From positions 62,001-126,000 of the forward strand of contig NZ_PYGE01000016.1 in NCBI RefSeq assembly GCF_003014555.1: 64,000 nt of DNA, read 5' to 3'. Made by a program: the position numbers and the translations under genes. Source of the stretch: Haloactinopolyspora alba. Lineage in GTDB: Bacteria; Actinomycetota; Actinomycetes; Jiangellales; Jiangellaceae. Below, in pieces: positions 18,452 to 28,715 of this stretch (the stretch's first letter is position 1; each line of letters opens with the position of its first letter). The notes beneath the pieces were generated by a model. The model made no database searches, was not told the DNA's origin, and worked only from the letters and a program-made list of their open reading frames with translations.

Positions 18452-18480
18452 TTGACCCGGATGTTCGCCGGGCCTACATT
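18452..18480 (+). promoter_or_regulatory. Promoter of the rightward propeller-importer-sulfatase operon
   Basis: TTGACC at 18452-18457 and TACATT at 18475-18480 with a 17-base spacer. The predicted transcript starts near 18487, and the ATG at 18518 follows with AGGCAGGAG as ribosome site. Confidence 0.65.
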
Positions 18481-18517
18481 ACGGCCACGCCCTAAATTGA
18501 CAGGCAGGAGCCCAGCC

Positions 18518-21500
18518 ATGCGATCTGCCCGATGGCGAACGACATCCGCCCTCCTCTGCGGCCTGGTGCTCGCGGCGGCCCCGCTGACGGCACCGGCACA
18601 GCCCTCCGACACCATCGCCGGCACCTCCACCGGCACCTCCACCGGCACCGAGCAGGCGGCGACGGCGAGCCCGTCCACGGTCCCGACGGGCACGCCGGAG
18701 GACCTGGGACCACCGCTGCCGCAGCGGCCGCTCTCACCGGACCAGGCGCTGGGCGAGGGCCTGAACGGCGAGCCGCTCGCGTTCTTCCTGCCCCGCGGCA
18801 ACGACGACGTGCCCGCGGAGTTCACCGTGGTCGACATCCGGACGCAGGAGGTGGTCTTCCGGCAGAAGGTGCCGAGCGGCAACGACTCCTGGGGAGTCGA
18901 GTACTCGGCGGCCGAGAAGGCGGTCTACCTCGGCATGCGCAGCGGTGAGCTGTACCGGTACGAGATCGGCAGCGAGACGATCGAGCCGCTGGGAACGCCG
19001 ATGCCGGGCGAGCAGATCCTGATGCTCGAGGTCGCGGCGGACGGCGTCGTGTTCGGCGGCACGTATCCGAACGGGCACGTGTTCAGCTACGACCCGGCCA
19101 CCGGTGACGTGCGCGACTACGGGCAGGTCCTCGGCCAGCCGTACGTGCGCAGCATCGCCGTGACCGACGACACCATCTGGGCCGGCACCAGGGGAGAGGC
19201 GCGGCTGGCCGAGATCGACCGGAGCAGCGGAGAGCTGACCGAGATCCCGCTGCCCGAGCAGTACCGGTCCAGGCTCGCCGTCTACGACCTGTTCCACGTG
19301 CGTGACGACCGGCTGTTGCTGCGCACCGAGTCACCGCCGGAGCACGAGGTCCACGTCTTCGACCTCGGCACCCGCGAGTTCGTCGACACCGTCGAGGTGG
19401 CCGGTCCCCGTATGGTCTCGCCGGTCGACCCGACGACGGGCAAGCACGTCTACTTCCGGGTGAACGAGGGCGAGCACTCCGGCCAGATCGCCCGCTACGA
19501 CCTGGACGCGCTGAGCTGGGAACCGACGGACTGGTCCCCGAGGGTCATCCCGGGCGACTTCCGCTGGGTCGACATGGATGACCCGGACTTCCCCGGGCTG
19601 AGCCTCGCGGTGACCTATTACCGCGGCGACATCGACGTGCACAACTTCCGGACCGGGAACAGTACGTCCCAGGAGGCCGACCTGCACGCCCCGCCGGCGC
19701 GGCTGGCATCGCTGGACCGCAGCCCGGACGGCGACATCTACGTGTCCGGCCAGCCCGGCATGGCGAGGTGGAGCGTCGAGGACGACGCGCTGGAGGAGCT
19801 CTCCGGTGGCGGCGGCGCGCAGGGGTTCGGATCGTGGGGTGAGGACCTGCTGATCGGCAAGTACCCGGGTGGCGGCCTGCGGGTCTACGACACCGCGTCG
19901 CCGTGGGACCCGGGCGCCGGCAACCCGACGGGTTCGATGCCCATCGGCGCCGAGCAGGACCGCCCGTTCGCCTTCGCGGAGCTGCCCGGCCGCGTCGCCG
20001 TGGGGTCCGCTCCCGAGAGCGGGCTGCTCGGCGGCGCGCTGACACTGTGGAACCCCGACACCGGCGACACCGAGGTGTTCCGCGACGTCGTGGCGGACCA
20101 GAGCGTGGTGTCCCTCGCCTTCGACGGTGACCTCGTCTGGGGCGGCACCTCGATCACGGGCGGCTTCGGCGCCGAGCCGAAGGCGAGCGAGGCCGTGCTG
20201 TTCGCCTTCGACCCGCGGACCCGCGAGGTGGTCTACGAGACCGCCCCCGTCCCGGAGGCCGAAGCCGTCTCCGGGCTGGCGGTGCACGCGGGACAGGTGT
20301 GGGGGATCGCCGACGGCACCCTGTTCGCGGTGGACCTCGACACGCGCGAGGTCTCCGGCACGATCGACCTCGGCCACGACACCACCGAGCCGCACGGGCG
20401 CGACTTCGAGATCGTCGTCGACGACGCCGGCCGGATGTTCGCGAGCAGCACGAAGAAGCTGCACTACATCGACCGTGCCCGCTGGCAGGCGCACGTGCTG
20501 GCCGACAACGCGGTGGAGGACCTGGCGCTCGACGACCACGGTGACCTCTACTACCGCTCGGGCGCGCGGCTGTTCCGCTTCAGCCCGTCGCCGGCCACCG
20601 GCCCGGAGTGCGACCGGATCGTCGACGGGCACCACGCGGGCGCGCTCGCGGTCACCGACGGCGTCACCTGCGTGCACGGCGCGGCGGTCAGCGGGCGGGT
20701 CGAGGTGTCGGCGGGCGCCGGCCTGGTGGTGACCGGCGGTGAGCTGTCCGGCGGGCTGACGGCGCGCGGCGCGTCGACGGTCCGGCTGAACGGTGCCGAC
20801 GTCGCCGGCGCGACCCGCATCGAGTCCACGACCGGCCCGGTCGTCGTCACCGACGCCACGATCTCCGGCGCGGTCACGCTCGCGGACAACGCCGGCGGCG
20901 AGAACGTCATCACCGGGACGACCATCAGCGGGACGCTGGCCTGCACCGGCAACGAGCCCGCCCCCGTCCACGACGGTACGACGGCCTCCGCCGGCGCCAC
21001 TGGGCAGTGCGCCCCCGACGGCGCGCCCGGTATCGAGGTGCTGTCGTCACGGCCGGACGCGGTCTCCGGTGGCGACGCGCTCGTCCGGGTCACGGCGCCG
21101 CCGGGCGTCGAGCCGGGAAGCGTCGACGTCGAGCTCGACGGCGCCGACGTCACCGGTCAGCTGTCACCGGACCCGGCCGGCGGGACGCTCACCGGCGTGG
21201 TGAGCGGCCTGCCCGACGGCGCCGGCACGCTGACGGCGAGCACGGCCGACGGCACACCGGAGGCCGAGCTGCGGCTGACCAACCACCCGATCACCGGGCC
21301 GGTCTTCTCCGGCCCGCACGAGGAACCGTTCGTCTGCGACACCGAACGCTTCGAGCTGGTCACCGGTGAGCTGCTCGGCCCGCCGCTGGACGACGACTGC
21401 TCGGTGGCGACCCGTGTCGACTACATGTACCGCACGACCGGCGACCGTTGGGCTGCGCTGCCCGACGGCGAGACCCGTCCCGACGACCTCGCCTGGACCA

Positions 21501-23113
21501 CCACCAGCACCGGCGCCGAGGTGCCGTACATCGTGCGGGTCGAGACCGGGACCATCAACCGCGGCATCTACGAGACCGCGGTGCTGCACGACCCGGAGAC
21601 GGCCGCCCCGGCGCCGGGCGCACGCCCGGCGGGCTGGAACGGCCGGCTGGTCTACCGGTTCGGCGGCGGCTGCCCGCGGGGCTGGTACGTGCAGGGCGAT
21701 CGCACCGGCAGGGTCCTGGACGGCGGGATGCTCGAACAGGGCTACGCGGTCGCCTCGTCGTCGCTGAACGTGTTCGGCAACAACTGCAACGACGTGCTCG
21801 CGGCGGAGACCATGAGCATGGTCAAGGAGCGCTTCGTCGAGGCCTACGGCCCGCCCGAGTCCACCCTCGGATGGGGCTCCTCCGGCGGCGCCTACCAGGT
21901 GCACCAGATCGGCGACAACTATCCGGGCCTGCTCGACGGCATCATCGCCGGCGCCAGCTTCCCGGACGTCGCCTCGGGAACGCTGCTCAGCGCGACCGAC
22001 GCCGGCCTGCTGCACCGGTACTTCACCGAGACCGCACCCGGCGCGCTCACCCGCGAGCAGCAACGGGCCGTCGCCGGGTTCGGCAAGTGGGGGAGCATCG
22101 CCAAGGGCGCGAACAGCGCGCGCCGGATCGACCCACGCGACCAGTGCCCGGAGCAGCTGCCGGAATCGCTGCGCTACGACCCGGAGACCCACCCGGACGG
22201 CGCCCGCTGCGACGTCTACTCGCACCATGCGAACGTCTACGGCGTCGACGACAACGGGGTCGTGCGGCGGCCGCTGGACAACGTCGGCGTGCAGTACGGG
22301 CTCGGCGCGCTGGAGGACGGCGTCATCAGCGTGGAGGCGTTCCTCGACCTGAACGAGCGCATCGGCGGGCTCGACGCGGACGCGAACCACGTCCCGCAGC
22401 GCACCGAAGCCGACCCGGAGGCGCTGGAGACCGCGTACCGCACCGGGCGCATCCTCCGCGGCGGAGGCGGGCTGGCCGAGATCCCGATCATCGACTTCCG
22501 GCTCTACTTCGACGACCGGCCGAACGGCGACAACCACCAGCGGTACCACTCGTTCTCCACCCGGCAGCGGCTGATCGCGGCCAACGGCACGGCCGCCAAC
22601 CACGTCATGCTGGTCGACGAGCGCGAGCACGGCGGATTCAACTCCCGCGACCCGGTCGGCCGCCGCGCCCTCGCCGAGCTCGACGCCTGGGTCACCGCGA
22701 TCGAGAACGACGACCGGCCCGCGGACGAGCCGATCGACCGGATCGCGCGGAACCGGCCGGACTGGCTGGTCGACTCCTGCTGGACCAGGGGCGAGAACCC
22801 GCGGCGCATCCGCGAGCGCCAGCTGCCCGAGACCGAGGGCTCCACCTGCGCCGAGCAGTACCCGGTGTGGTCGTCGCCGCGGATGGTCGCCGGCGGTCCG
22901 CTGGCCAACGACGTCCTGAAGTGCCGGCTCGAGCCGGTCGGCGCCGACGACTACGCGGTCGAGTTCACCGCGGCGCAGCTGGACCGCGCGCGGGAGATCT
23001 TCGACGACGGGGTGTGCGACTGGTCCCGGCCCGGGGTCGGTCAGCAGGAGCTGGCCGGAACCTGGCTGCGGTTCCCGAGGCCCGGGGCCGGCCAGACGGA
23101 GGCGGTGCGGTGA
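18518..23113 (+). CDS. Exported beta-propeller fused to a DUF6351-type alpha/beta-hydrolase-like domain
   Basis: A protein of 1531 aa, the largest in the window. It has a Sec-type signal (residues 1-30) and a Thr/Gly linker. A propeller at about 50-690 is homologous to the three leftward proteins (GGTYPNGHVFSYDPATG, QDRPFAFAELPGRVAVGSAP). A short beta-helix-like region with hexapeptide-like turns lies at about 724-812. A C-terminal part from about 837 on matches the DUF6351 family of unknown function as I remember it. In that part GWGSSGGAYQ gives a G-x-S-x-G elbow with Ser1122, and VDEREHGGFNSRD could supply the acid and His. It is translationally coupled to the hydrolase at 23110 by GTGA. 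An extracellular esterase carrying its own binding module is the likely role, by inference. Confidence 0.8.
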   Translation: MRSARWRTTSALLCGLVLAAAPLTAPAQPSDTIAGTSTGTSTGTEQAATASPSTVPTGTPEDLGPPLPQRPLSPDQALGEGLNGEPLAFFLPRGNDDVPAEFTVVDIRTQEVVFRQKVPSGNDSWGVEYSAAEKAVYLGMRSGELYRYEIGSETIEPLGTPMPGEQILMLEVAADGVVFGGTYPNGHVFSYDPATGDVRDYGQVLGQPYVRSIAVTDDTIWAGTRGEARLAEIDRSSGELTEIPLPEQYRSRLAVYDLFHVRDDRLLLRTESPPEHEVHVFDLGTREFVDTVEVAGPRMVSPVDPTTGKHVYFRVNEGEHSGQIARYDLDALSWEPTDWSPRVIPGDFRWVDMDDPDFPGLSLAVTYYRGDIDVHNFRTGNSTSQEADLHAPPARLASLDRSPDGDIYVSGQPGMARWSVEDDALEELSGGGGAQGFGSWGEDLLIGKYPGGGLRVYDTASPWDPGAGNPTGSMPIGAEQDRPFAFAELPGRVAVGSAPESGLLGGALTLWNPDTGDTEVFRDVVADQSVVSLAFDGDLVWGGTSITGGFGAEPKASEAVLFAFDPRTREVVYETAPVPEAEAVSGLAVHAGQVWGIADGTLFAVDLDTREVSGTIDLGHDTTEPHGRDFEIVVDDAGRMFASSTKKLHYIDRARWQAHVLADNAVEDLALDDHGDLYYRSGARLFRFSPSPATGPECDRIVDGHHAGALAVTDGVTCVHGAAVSGRVEVSAGAGLVVTGGELSGGLTARGASTVRLNGADVAGATRIESTTGPVVVTDATISGAVTLADNAGGENVITGTTISGTLACTGNEPAPVHDGTTASAGATGQCAPDGAPGIEVLSSRPDAVSGGDALVRVTAPPGVEPGSVDVELDGADVTGQLSPDPAGGTLTGVVSGLPDGAGTLTASTADGTPEAELRLTNHPITGPVFSGPHEEPFVCDTERFELVTGELLGPPLDDDCSVATRVDYMYRTTGDRWAALPDGETRPDDLAWTTTSTGAEVPYIVRVETGTINRGIYETAVLHDPETAAPAPGARPAGWNGRLVYRFGGGCPRGWYVQGDRTGRVLDGGMLEQGYAVASSSLNVFGNNCNDVLAAETMSMVKERFVEAYGPPESTLGWGSSGGAYQVHQIGDNYPGLLDGIIAGASFPDVASGTLLSATDAGLLHRYFTETAPGALTREQQRAVAGFGKWGSIAKGANSARRIDPRDQCPEQLPESLRYDPETHPDGARCDVYSHHANVYGVDDNGVVRRPLDNVGVQYGLGALEDGVISVEAFLDLNERIGGLDADANHVPQRTEADPEALETAYRTGRILRGGGGLAEIPIIDFRLYFDDRPNGDNHQRYHSFSTRQRLIAANGTAANHVMLVDEREHGGFNSRDPVGRRALAELDAWVTAIENDDRPADEPIDRIARNRPDWLVDSCWTRGENPRRIRERQLPETEGSTCAEQYPVWSSPRMVAGGPLANDVLKCRLEPVGADDYAVEFTAAQLDRAREIFDDGVCDWSRPGVGQQELAGTWLRFPRPGAGQTEAVR

Positions 23114-24156
23114 GCGCGCACACCGGTGCACGGCGACGCCGCGAGCGCAACCGCCGCTACAGGATCGAGCTCGAGCACTACCTGCGCGGCAGCCTGGTCG
23201 ACGGCTACCCCGCCCGCGCGGCATCGGCGTGGGCGCGGGACTACACCGACCCCGGCGCCTACGCCCGCAGCGTCGAGGCCAACCTGCGGCGGTGGGCGCG
23301 CTTCCTCGGCACCCCCGGCCTGGTGGCCGACGGGCCGGCCGAGATCGAGCCGCACCCGGTCCGCGACGGCGTGACCGCGAGCTGGGTGCGACTGCCGCTG
23401 TCCGGCGGACTGACGGCCGAGGCGGTGCTGGCGGTGCCCGACGGCGCCGAGCGGGCGCCGCTGGTGGTGTTCCAGCACGGCATCGCCAGCGCGCCGGAGT
23501 CCGCGTTCGACCCACCGGGCGAGAGCGGCAGCGGATACCACGAGTGCGCGGTCGCGCTGTTGCGCGCGGGCTTCGCGGTACTGGCGCCGTTCAACGTCGC
23601 CGGGATCGAGGAGCGCAATCGCTTGCAGCGGCTGGCCTGGATGGACGGGCGCCTGATCGAGGGCATCGAGCTGGCGCGGCTGCGCTGCCTGCTGGACGCG
23701 CTGCCCGGGCTCGCGCCGGTGGACCCGGACCGGATCGGGATGTGGGGGCAGAGCTGGGGCGGACTGGCCACGCAGTACTGGATGCCGGTGGAGCCGCGTA
23801 TCCGCGTCGGCGTGATCTCGTCCTACTTCAACGACCGCCTGGCCAAGATGGCGGTGCCGGATCCGCGGTACACCTGTTTCCTCGAGACCGCGGAGATCCA
23901 CGCGCACCACCCGGGTCTGCTCGGCGAGTTCGCCGACGCCGACCTCGTCAGCCTGATCTGCCCCAGGCCGCTGCTCGTGCAGCACGGGCGCGCGGACGAC
24001 ATCGGGTGGGCCCCGGCGGTCACCGCCGAGTTCGGGCGGGCGCGCCGGCACTGGGACGAGCTCGGCCTGGGTGAGCGCGTCCACCTCGAACTGCACCACG
24101 GCGGCCACGAGGTCGAGCCGGACTCGGCCGTGGACTGGCTGCGGCGATGGCTGTGA
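23110..24156 (+). CDS. Alpha/beta hydrolase (dienelactone hydrolase-like esterase)
   Basis: A protein of 348 aa with a GTG start overlapping the previous stop. VVFQHGIAS is the oxyanion strand, GMWGQSWGGLATQY is the nucleophile elbow with Ser215, VQHGRADDIGW supplies the acid region, and LELHHGGHEV the catalytic His. No signal peptide is seen, so it is cytoplasmic, unlike the DUF6351 fusion upstream. It may remove acyl groups from imported oligosaccharides. The substrate cannot be read from the sequence. It lies directly before the ABC importer genes. Confidence 0.8.
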   Translation: MSAHTGARRRRERNRRYRIELEHYLRGSLVDGYPARAASAWARDYTDPGAYARSVEANLRRWARFLGTPGLVADGPAEIEPHPVRDGVTASWVRLPLSGGLTAEAVLAVPDGAERAPLVVFQHGIASAPESAFDPPGESGSGYHECAVALLRAGFAVLAPFNVAGIEERNRLQRLAWMDGRLIEGIELARLRCLLDALPGLAPVDPDRIGMWGQSWGGLATQYWMPVEPRIRVGVISSYFNDRLAKMAVPDPRYTCFLETAEIHAHHPGLLGEFADADLVSLICPRPLLVQHGRADDIGWAPAVTAEFGRARRHWDELGLGERVHLELHHGGHEVEPDSAVDWLRRWL

Positions 24157-24182
24157 ACACCACTCACGGAAGGTGTCTACCG

Positions 24183-25433
24183 ATGCGGCGAACAACGATG
24201 GCAGCGGGCGCGCTGGCGATGGCACTGCCACTCGCGGCGTGCGGGTCGGACTCCGGCTCGGCGTCCGGCGACGGCGAGATCTCCGGCACCGTCACGATGT
24301 GGACGAACCCCATCTACGACGAGAACGCCATGCGCGAGCACTACCAGCAGCAGGCGGCCGAGTTCCAGAAGGAACACCCGGATGTCGAGGTCGAGATCAC
24401 CGTCAACCCGTGGCAGGGCGCACAGGAACAGCTCACCGCGGCGCTGGCGGCGGGGGAGGGACCGGACGTCGCCTACCTGATCCCGGACCGGATACCCACG
24501 CTGGCCAGCCAGGACCTGCTGGCGCCGCTGGGTGACACGCTCGGTCAGGACCGCGACGACTTTCACCAGTCGGCGCTCGACGCGGTGACCTACGAGGACG
24601 AGATCTACGCGATCCCGGTCCTGCAGAGCGTGATCCCGCAGGTGTACGACAAGCGCGTCCTCGACGCCGCCGGTGTCGCCGAGCCGCCGACCACGTGGGA
24701 CGCCTTCCTGGACGCCGCCGAGAAGGTGAAGCAGGCCGGGCACTACATGACCGAGTACCCCGGACACCTGGAGATGACGCTGAACATCAGCTTCTACCCG
24801 TGGCTCTACCAGGCCGGCGGCAGCGTCTACTCCGACGACGGCGAGTCGGTCGCGTTCAACAGCCCCGAAGGCATCGAGGCGCTCGAGTACCTCAAGACGC
24901 TCGTCGACGAGGGCTACACGCCGAAGGGCGCCATCAGCGAGCCGTCGAACATCGAGCAGTCCGAGGTCAGCCGCGGCAACGTCGCCATGGTCAGCGCCGA
25001 GCCGCAGCGCCTGATCGAGCTCTGGGGCGCGGAGAACGTGCTCATCGCGCCGCCGCTGGAGAACCAGGAACAGGTCGCCTACGGAACGGTCGGGGCGTAC
25101 GGCGTGCTCGGCACGTCCGACAACACGGCCGCGGCACGCGAGTGGGTGAAGTGGATCAGCCGGCCGGAGGCGCTGCGCGAGTTCGACGTGGAGTCGGGCT
25201 ACTTCGCCCCGCGGAAGTCGCTCGACGACCTGTACGCCGACGACCCGGTGCTCGGCAAGGTGGAGAAGCTGATCCCGACGACCTCCACGTTCGGCCCGCA
25301 CCCGGCCAAGTCCGTCGAGGTGATGTCGACGCTGCGGGTCGAGGTCCAGGCGGCGCTGCTCGGCGAGAAGTCGCCCGAGGAGGCGCTGGCCGCTGCCGAG
25401 GAGCAGGCGAACAGGATCCTCGGCGGCAGCTGA
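24183..25433 (+). CDS. ABC sugar transporter, substrate-binding lipoprotein
   Basis: A protein of 416 aa starting at the ATG at 24183 (GGAAGG upstream). The signal ends in LPLAAC with Cys20 as lipidation site. The mature part has the extracellular solute-binding family 1 pattern: FQKEHPDVEVEITVNPWQ, AAGEGPDVAYL, YAIPVLQSVIPQVYDKR, PPTTWDAFLDAAEKVKQAG and a C-terminal WVKWISRPEALREFDVESGYFAPRK. It is the capture protein for the permeases at 25476 and 26435. No ATPase is encoded in the locus, so a shared MsiK-type ATPase elsewhere is expected. Confidence 0.9.
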   Translation: MRRTTMAAGALAMALPLAACGSDSGSASGDGEISGTVTMWTNPIYDENAMREHYQQQAAEFQKEHPDVEVEITVNPWQGAQEQLTAALAAGEGPDVAYLIPDRIPTLASQDLLAPLGDTLGQDRDDFHQSALDAVTYEDEIYAIPVLQSVIPQVYDKRVLDAAGVAEPPTTWDAFLDAAEKVKQAGHYMTEYPGHLEMTLNISFYPWLYQAGGSVYSDDGESVAFNSPEGIEALEYLKTLVDEGYTPKGAISEPSNIEQSEVSRGNVAMVSAEPQRLIELWGAENVLIAPPLENQEQVAYGTVGAYGVLGTSDNTAAAREWVKWISRPEALREFDVESGYFAPRKSLDDLYADDPVLGKVEKLIPTTSTFGPHPAKSVEVMSTLRVEVQAALLGEKSPEEALAAAEEQANRILGGS

Positions 25434-25475
25434 CCGGCGGCCCCGGCCGACATCACCGGAAGGAGCGTGACCGCC

Positions 25476-26438
25476 GTGAGCGGGCACACCGACACGTCAC
25501 CCCGCGTGGACCCACCGCCCGGGCCCGAGCCGCAGAGCTCCGGTGCCCGCCGCGCGGCGAGCCGGGCTGGCGTGCTGCTGCGCCGTCGCGAGGCGCGGAT
25601 CGCCTACGCCTTCATCCTGCCGTACGTCACGCTGTTCCTGATCTTCCGCGTGGTGCCGGCGGTCGGCAGCGTGGCGCTGAGCTTCGCGGACTACTCGCTG
25701 GCCGGACAGTTCAGCTGGGTCGGCCTCGACCACTACGAGCGCCTCGGCGGCGATCCGTTGTTCGTGGAGGCGCTGCGGGTGACGGCGGTCTACACGGTGA
25801 TCGCGGTGCCGCTCGTCGTGGTGGGGTCGCTGGTCATGGCGCTGCTGATCCGGCGGCCCTCGCGGGGGACGAAGGTCTTCCGGTCGATCTTCTTCCTGCC
25901 GGTGATGACCAGCCTGGTCTTCGCCGGGGTGATCTGGCGCTGGATCTACTCCGACAACGGCGCGCTGAACGCCATGCTCGAGGGGATCGGGCTGTCGTCG
26001 GTGCCGTGGCTGTCGAACGAGCTGCTCGTGCTGCCGGTCCTCGCGTCGGTGGCGACCTGGGCCCGGTTCGGCTTCGACATGCTGATCTTCCTGGCGGCGC
26101 TGATGAGCGTTCCGGTGGAGCTGGAGGAAGCGGCGCGGGTGGACGGCGCGAGCTGGTGGCAGGTGTTCCGCTACGTCGTGCTGCCGCACCTGCGCCCGGC
26201 GCTGTTCTTCGTCGTCGTCATCGAGACCGTGCACTCGTTCCAGGTCTTCGACGTCATCTACGTGATGACGGCCGGTGGTCCGGTGCGGTCCAGCTCGACC
26301 CTGGTGTTCATGCTCTACCAGCGCGGATTCGAGTACTTCGAGTTCGGTTACGCGGCGGCCATCGGCGTCGTCCTGTTCGCCATCACGCTGGTGGTCGCGA
26401 TCGTCCAGGGACGGTTCTTCGGAAGGAGCAGGACGTGA
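25476..26438 (+). CDS. ABC sugar transporter permease (MalF type)
   Basis: A protein of about 320 aa with six predicted membrane segments. I chose the GTG at 25476, ten bases after GGAAGGAG, over the GTG at 25467, which would leave one base of spacing. The inner-membrane EAA loop [24 protein letters not shown], the site that contacts the ATPase, is present. The N-terminal 40 residues are polar and Pro-rich. It overlaps the next permease by GTGA. The imported substrate is unknown; the sulfatase and esterase neighbours suggest a modified oligosaccharide. Confidence 0.9.
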   Translation: MSGHTDTSPRVDPPPGPEPQSSGARRAASRAGVLLRRREARIAYAFILPYVTLFLIFRVVPAVGSVALSFADYSLAGQFSWVGLDHYERLGGDPLFVEALRVTAVYTVIAVPLVVVGSLVMALLIRRPSRGTKVFRSIFFLPVMTSLVFAGVIWRWIYSDNGALNAMLEGIGLSSVPWLSNELLVLPVLASVATWARFGFDMLIFLAALMSVPVELEEAARVDGASWWQVFRYVVLPHLRPALFFVVVIETVHSFQVFDVIYVMTAGGPVRSSSTLVFMLYQRGFEYFEFGYAAAIGVVLFAITLVVAIVQGRFFGRSRT

Positions 26439-27355
26439 CCGTCACCGAATCGGGCACCGGGGGTGCCGGGGGCAGCGCGGGCGGTGGAGTTCCCGGAGGC
26501 GGCGCGGACAGCCTGGACGCCGCGCCCGCGCGTCCGCCACGAGCCGGGCTCCCGCAGGTCGCGCGGTACGCGGCACTGACCGTGGCCGCCGTCGCCACGG
26601 GTTTCCCGTTCTACGCGATGATGGTGATCGCGCTGAAGCCGCCGACCGCGGTGATCGAGCTGCCCGGGTCGTTGTGGCCGTGGCCGCTGACCCTGGAGAC
26701 CCTGGAGACCGCTCTGGCCGGCGGCGAGATCGCCAGGTGGGCGCTGAACAGCGTCATCTACTCGGTGGGCTCGATGGTGATCATCGTCGTGCTGTCGTCG
26801 CTGGCCGGGTACGCGTTCGCGAAGAAGCGCTTCGTGGGCCGGGACGCGATCTTCTGGAGCATCATCGCGATGATGATGATCCCGTACCACCTCACTCTGG
26901 TGCCGCTGTTCATCCTCGTGTCACAGGCCGGCGGGATCAACTCGTACTGGGGGCTGATCGTCCCCACCCTGGCGAACGTGCACGCGCTGTTCCTCATGCG
27001 TCAGTTCATCATGGGGATCCCGGACGAGATGATCGACGCGGCGCGGGTCGACGGCGCCGGCGAGCTGCGCATCTACTGGAGCCTCGTTCTCCCGCTGGTG
27101 CGACCCATCGTCGCTACGGTGGGACTGTTCATGTTCCTGTGGCACTGGAACGACTTCCTGTGGCCGCTGGTCGTGGGGCAGTCCGAACAGATGCGCACCC
27201 TGACCGTCGGCGTGGCCGGCCTGCGCCAGCAGGAGACGCTGCTGCCGCTCGAGATGGCCGGCGTCGCACTTGCGTTCCTGCCGATCATGGCGGTCTACCT
27301 GGTCGCCCAGCGGCATTTCCTCCAGGCCGCGATGATGTCCGGAATGAAAGGATGA
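26435..27355 (+). CDS. ABC sugar transporter permease (MalG type)
   Basis: A protein of 306 aa starting at a GTG that overlaps the previous stop, with AAGGAGCAGG upstream. A Gly/Ala-rich cytoplasmic leader of about 45 residues precedes six membrane segments. The EAA loop is [24 protein letters not shown], and the protein ends with MMSGMKG, the usual MalG-type tail. Its stop overlaps the ATG of the sulfatase at 27352 (ATGA), so uptake and desulfation genes are translated as a unit. Confidence 0.9.
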   Translation: MTVTESGTGGAGGSAGGGVPGGGADSLDAAPARPPRAGLPQVARYAALTVAAVATGFPFYAMMVIALKPPTAVIELPGSLWPWPLTLETLETALAGGEIARWALNSVIYSVGSMVIIVVLSSLAGYAFAKKRFVGRDAIFWSIIAMMMIPYHLTLVPLFILVSQAGGINSYWGLIVPTLANVHALFLMRQFIMGIPDEMIDAARVDGAGELRIYWSLVLPLVRPIVATVGLFMFLWHWNDFLWPLVVGQSEQMRTLTVGVAGLRQQETLLPLEMAGVALAFLPIMAVYLVAQRHFLQAAMMSGMKG

Positions 27356-28638
27356 GCACAGCAGTGCCGAAACCGCATGTCGTCCTGATCCACTGTCACG
27401 ATCTCGGCACCTGGCTGAGCTGTTACGACGCGCCGAACGCGCCGACACCGCGGTTGCGGGAGCTCGCGGACGAGAGCGTGGTCTTCGACCGCGCCTTCGC
27501 CACGTCGCCGTTGTGCACGCCGGCCCGGTCCGCGCTGTTCACGGGTATCTCGCCGCACCGCAACGGCCTCGTCGGACTCACCCATCACGGCTGGCGCTAC
27601 GCCGCGGGGGTGCGGACGCTGCCGGAGCGCGTCCGCGACCTGGGCTGCCGGTCGAGCCTGGTGGGGCTTCAGCACGAGGACCCGGACCCGGCCGTCCTCG
27701 GCTTCGACGAGGTGCGTGGTCTCGGGTTCCTGCCCCGGGCGCTGCAGGTCGGCCGCGAGAGCGCGGACTGGTTCGCCGAGCACGGACGCAGCGAGACGCC
27801 GTACGTCGTGACCATCGGCATGTGGGAGGTGCACCGGCCGTGGCCGGCGGAGGACTACGCCCCGTTCCCGGCGGCCGACGTCGACGTTCCGCCGTACCTG
27901 CCGGACAACGCCGACACGCGCGCGGACCTGTCCGGCCTGTACGGCTCGATCCGGCAGCTCGACGACGCGGTGGGCATGACCCTCGACGCCATCGAGCAGC
28001 ACGGCGACCCGGACAACACGCTCGTGATCTTCACGACGGACCACGGCGCCGCGCTCCCGCGGGCCAAGGGCACGCTCTACGACCCGGGCGTGCGGGTGGC
28101 CATGATCGCGCGGCCGCCCCGTGCGTGGCGCGTACCGGCGGGCAGGGTGTCGTCGCTGGTCAGTCATCTCGACGTGGTGCCGACGGTGCTGGATCTGCTC
28201 GGCGCCCCGGCGGCCGGTGAGCTGGAGGGGCGCAGCCTGCGCCCGGAGCTGAGCGGCGACGCGGAGGCGCCGGCGGACAGGACGTTGTTCCTGCAGAAGA
28301 CGTACCACGACAGCTACGACCCGATCCGCGCGGTGCGGACGGACCGGTTCAAGTACGTCCGCAACTACGTTCAGGGACCGAAGCTGGTGCTGAGCAAGGA
28401 CCTCGAGGAGAGCCAGACGCGGCGCGGGATGGGCGACGAGCACCTCCAGCCGCGTCCGGAGGAGGAGCTCTACGACCTGGACGCCGACCCGTGGGAGATG
28501 ACGAACCTGGCCGGCACCGCCGACTGGGAGCCGGTCCGGAGCCGGCTGGCCGGCCGGCTCGACGAGTCGATGGCCGACACCGGCGATCCGCTGCGGCACG
28601 GACCGATCGCCCGGCCGCCCGCCCCGGTCCGCCGGTAG
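27352..28638 (+). CDS. Sulfatase, N-sulfoglucosamine sulfohydrolase-like
   Basis: A protein of 428 aa. [14 protein letters not shown] carries the C-x-P-x-R sulfatase signature with Cys55 as the residue converted to formylglycine. [15 protein letters not shown], the following VRTLPERV segment and MWEVHRPW resemble heparan N-sulfatases (SGSH-like). The calcium-site start is HCHDLG rather than the usual DD pair, a variant I associate with this subgroup. [20 protein letters not shown] is the second metal motif. No signal peptide is visible, so cytoplasmic desulfation of an imported oligosaccharide is likely. It is the last gene of the operon; 160 bases without a clear hairpin follow. Confidence 0.85.
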   Translation: MSTAVPKPHVVLIHCHDLGTWLSCYDAPNAPTPRLRELADESVVFDRAFATSPLCTPARSALFTGISPHRNGLVGLTHHGWRYAAGVRTLPERVRDLGCRSSLVGLQHEDPDPAVLGFDEVRGLGFLPRALQVGRESADWFAEHGRSETPYVVTIGMWEVHRPWPAEDYAPFPAADVDVPPYLPDNADTRADLSGLYGSIRQLDDAVGMTLDAIEQHGDPDNTLVIFTTDHGAALPRAKGTLYDPGVRVAMIARPPRAWRVPAGRVSSLVSHLDVVPTVLDLLGAPAAGELEGRSLRPELSGDAEAPADRTLFLQKTYHDSYDPIRAVRTDRFKYVRNYVQGPKLVLSKDLEESQTRRGMGDEHLQPRPEEELYDLDADPWEMTNLAGTADWEPVRSRLAGRLDESMADTGDPLRHGPIARPPAPVRR

Positions 28639-28715
28639 CGCGCGGAGCTTCCGCGGTGCCGTTCGCTTCGGCGCCTCGGGGGAGCCGTCGTGTGCTCCGT
28701 CACTGTCGCGGTCGA

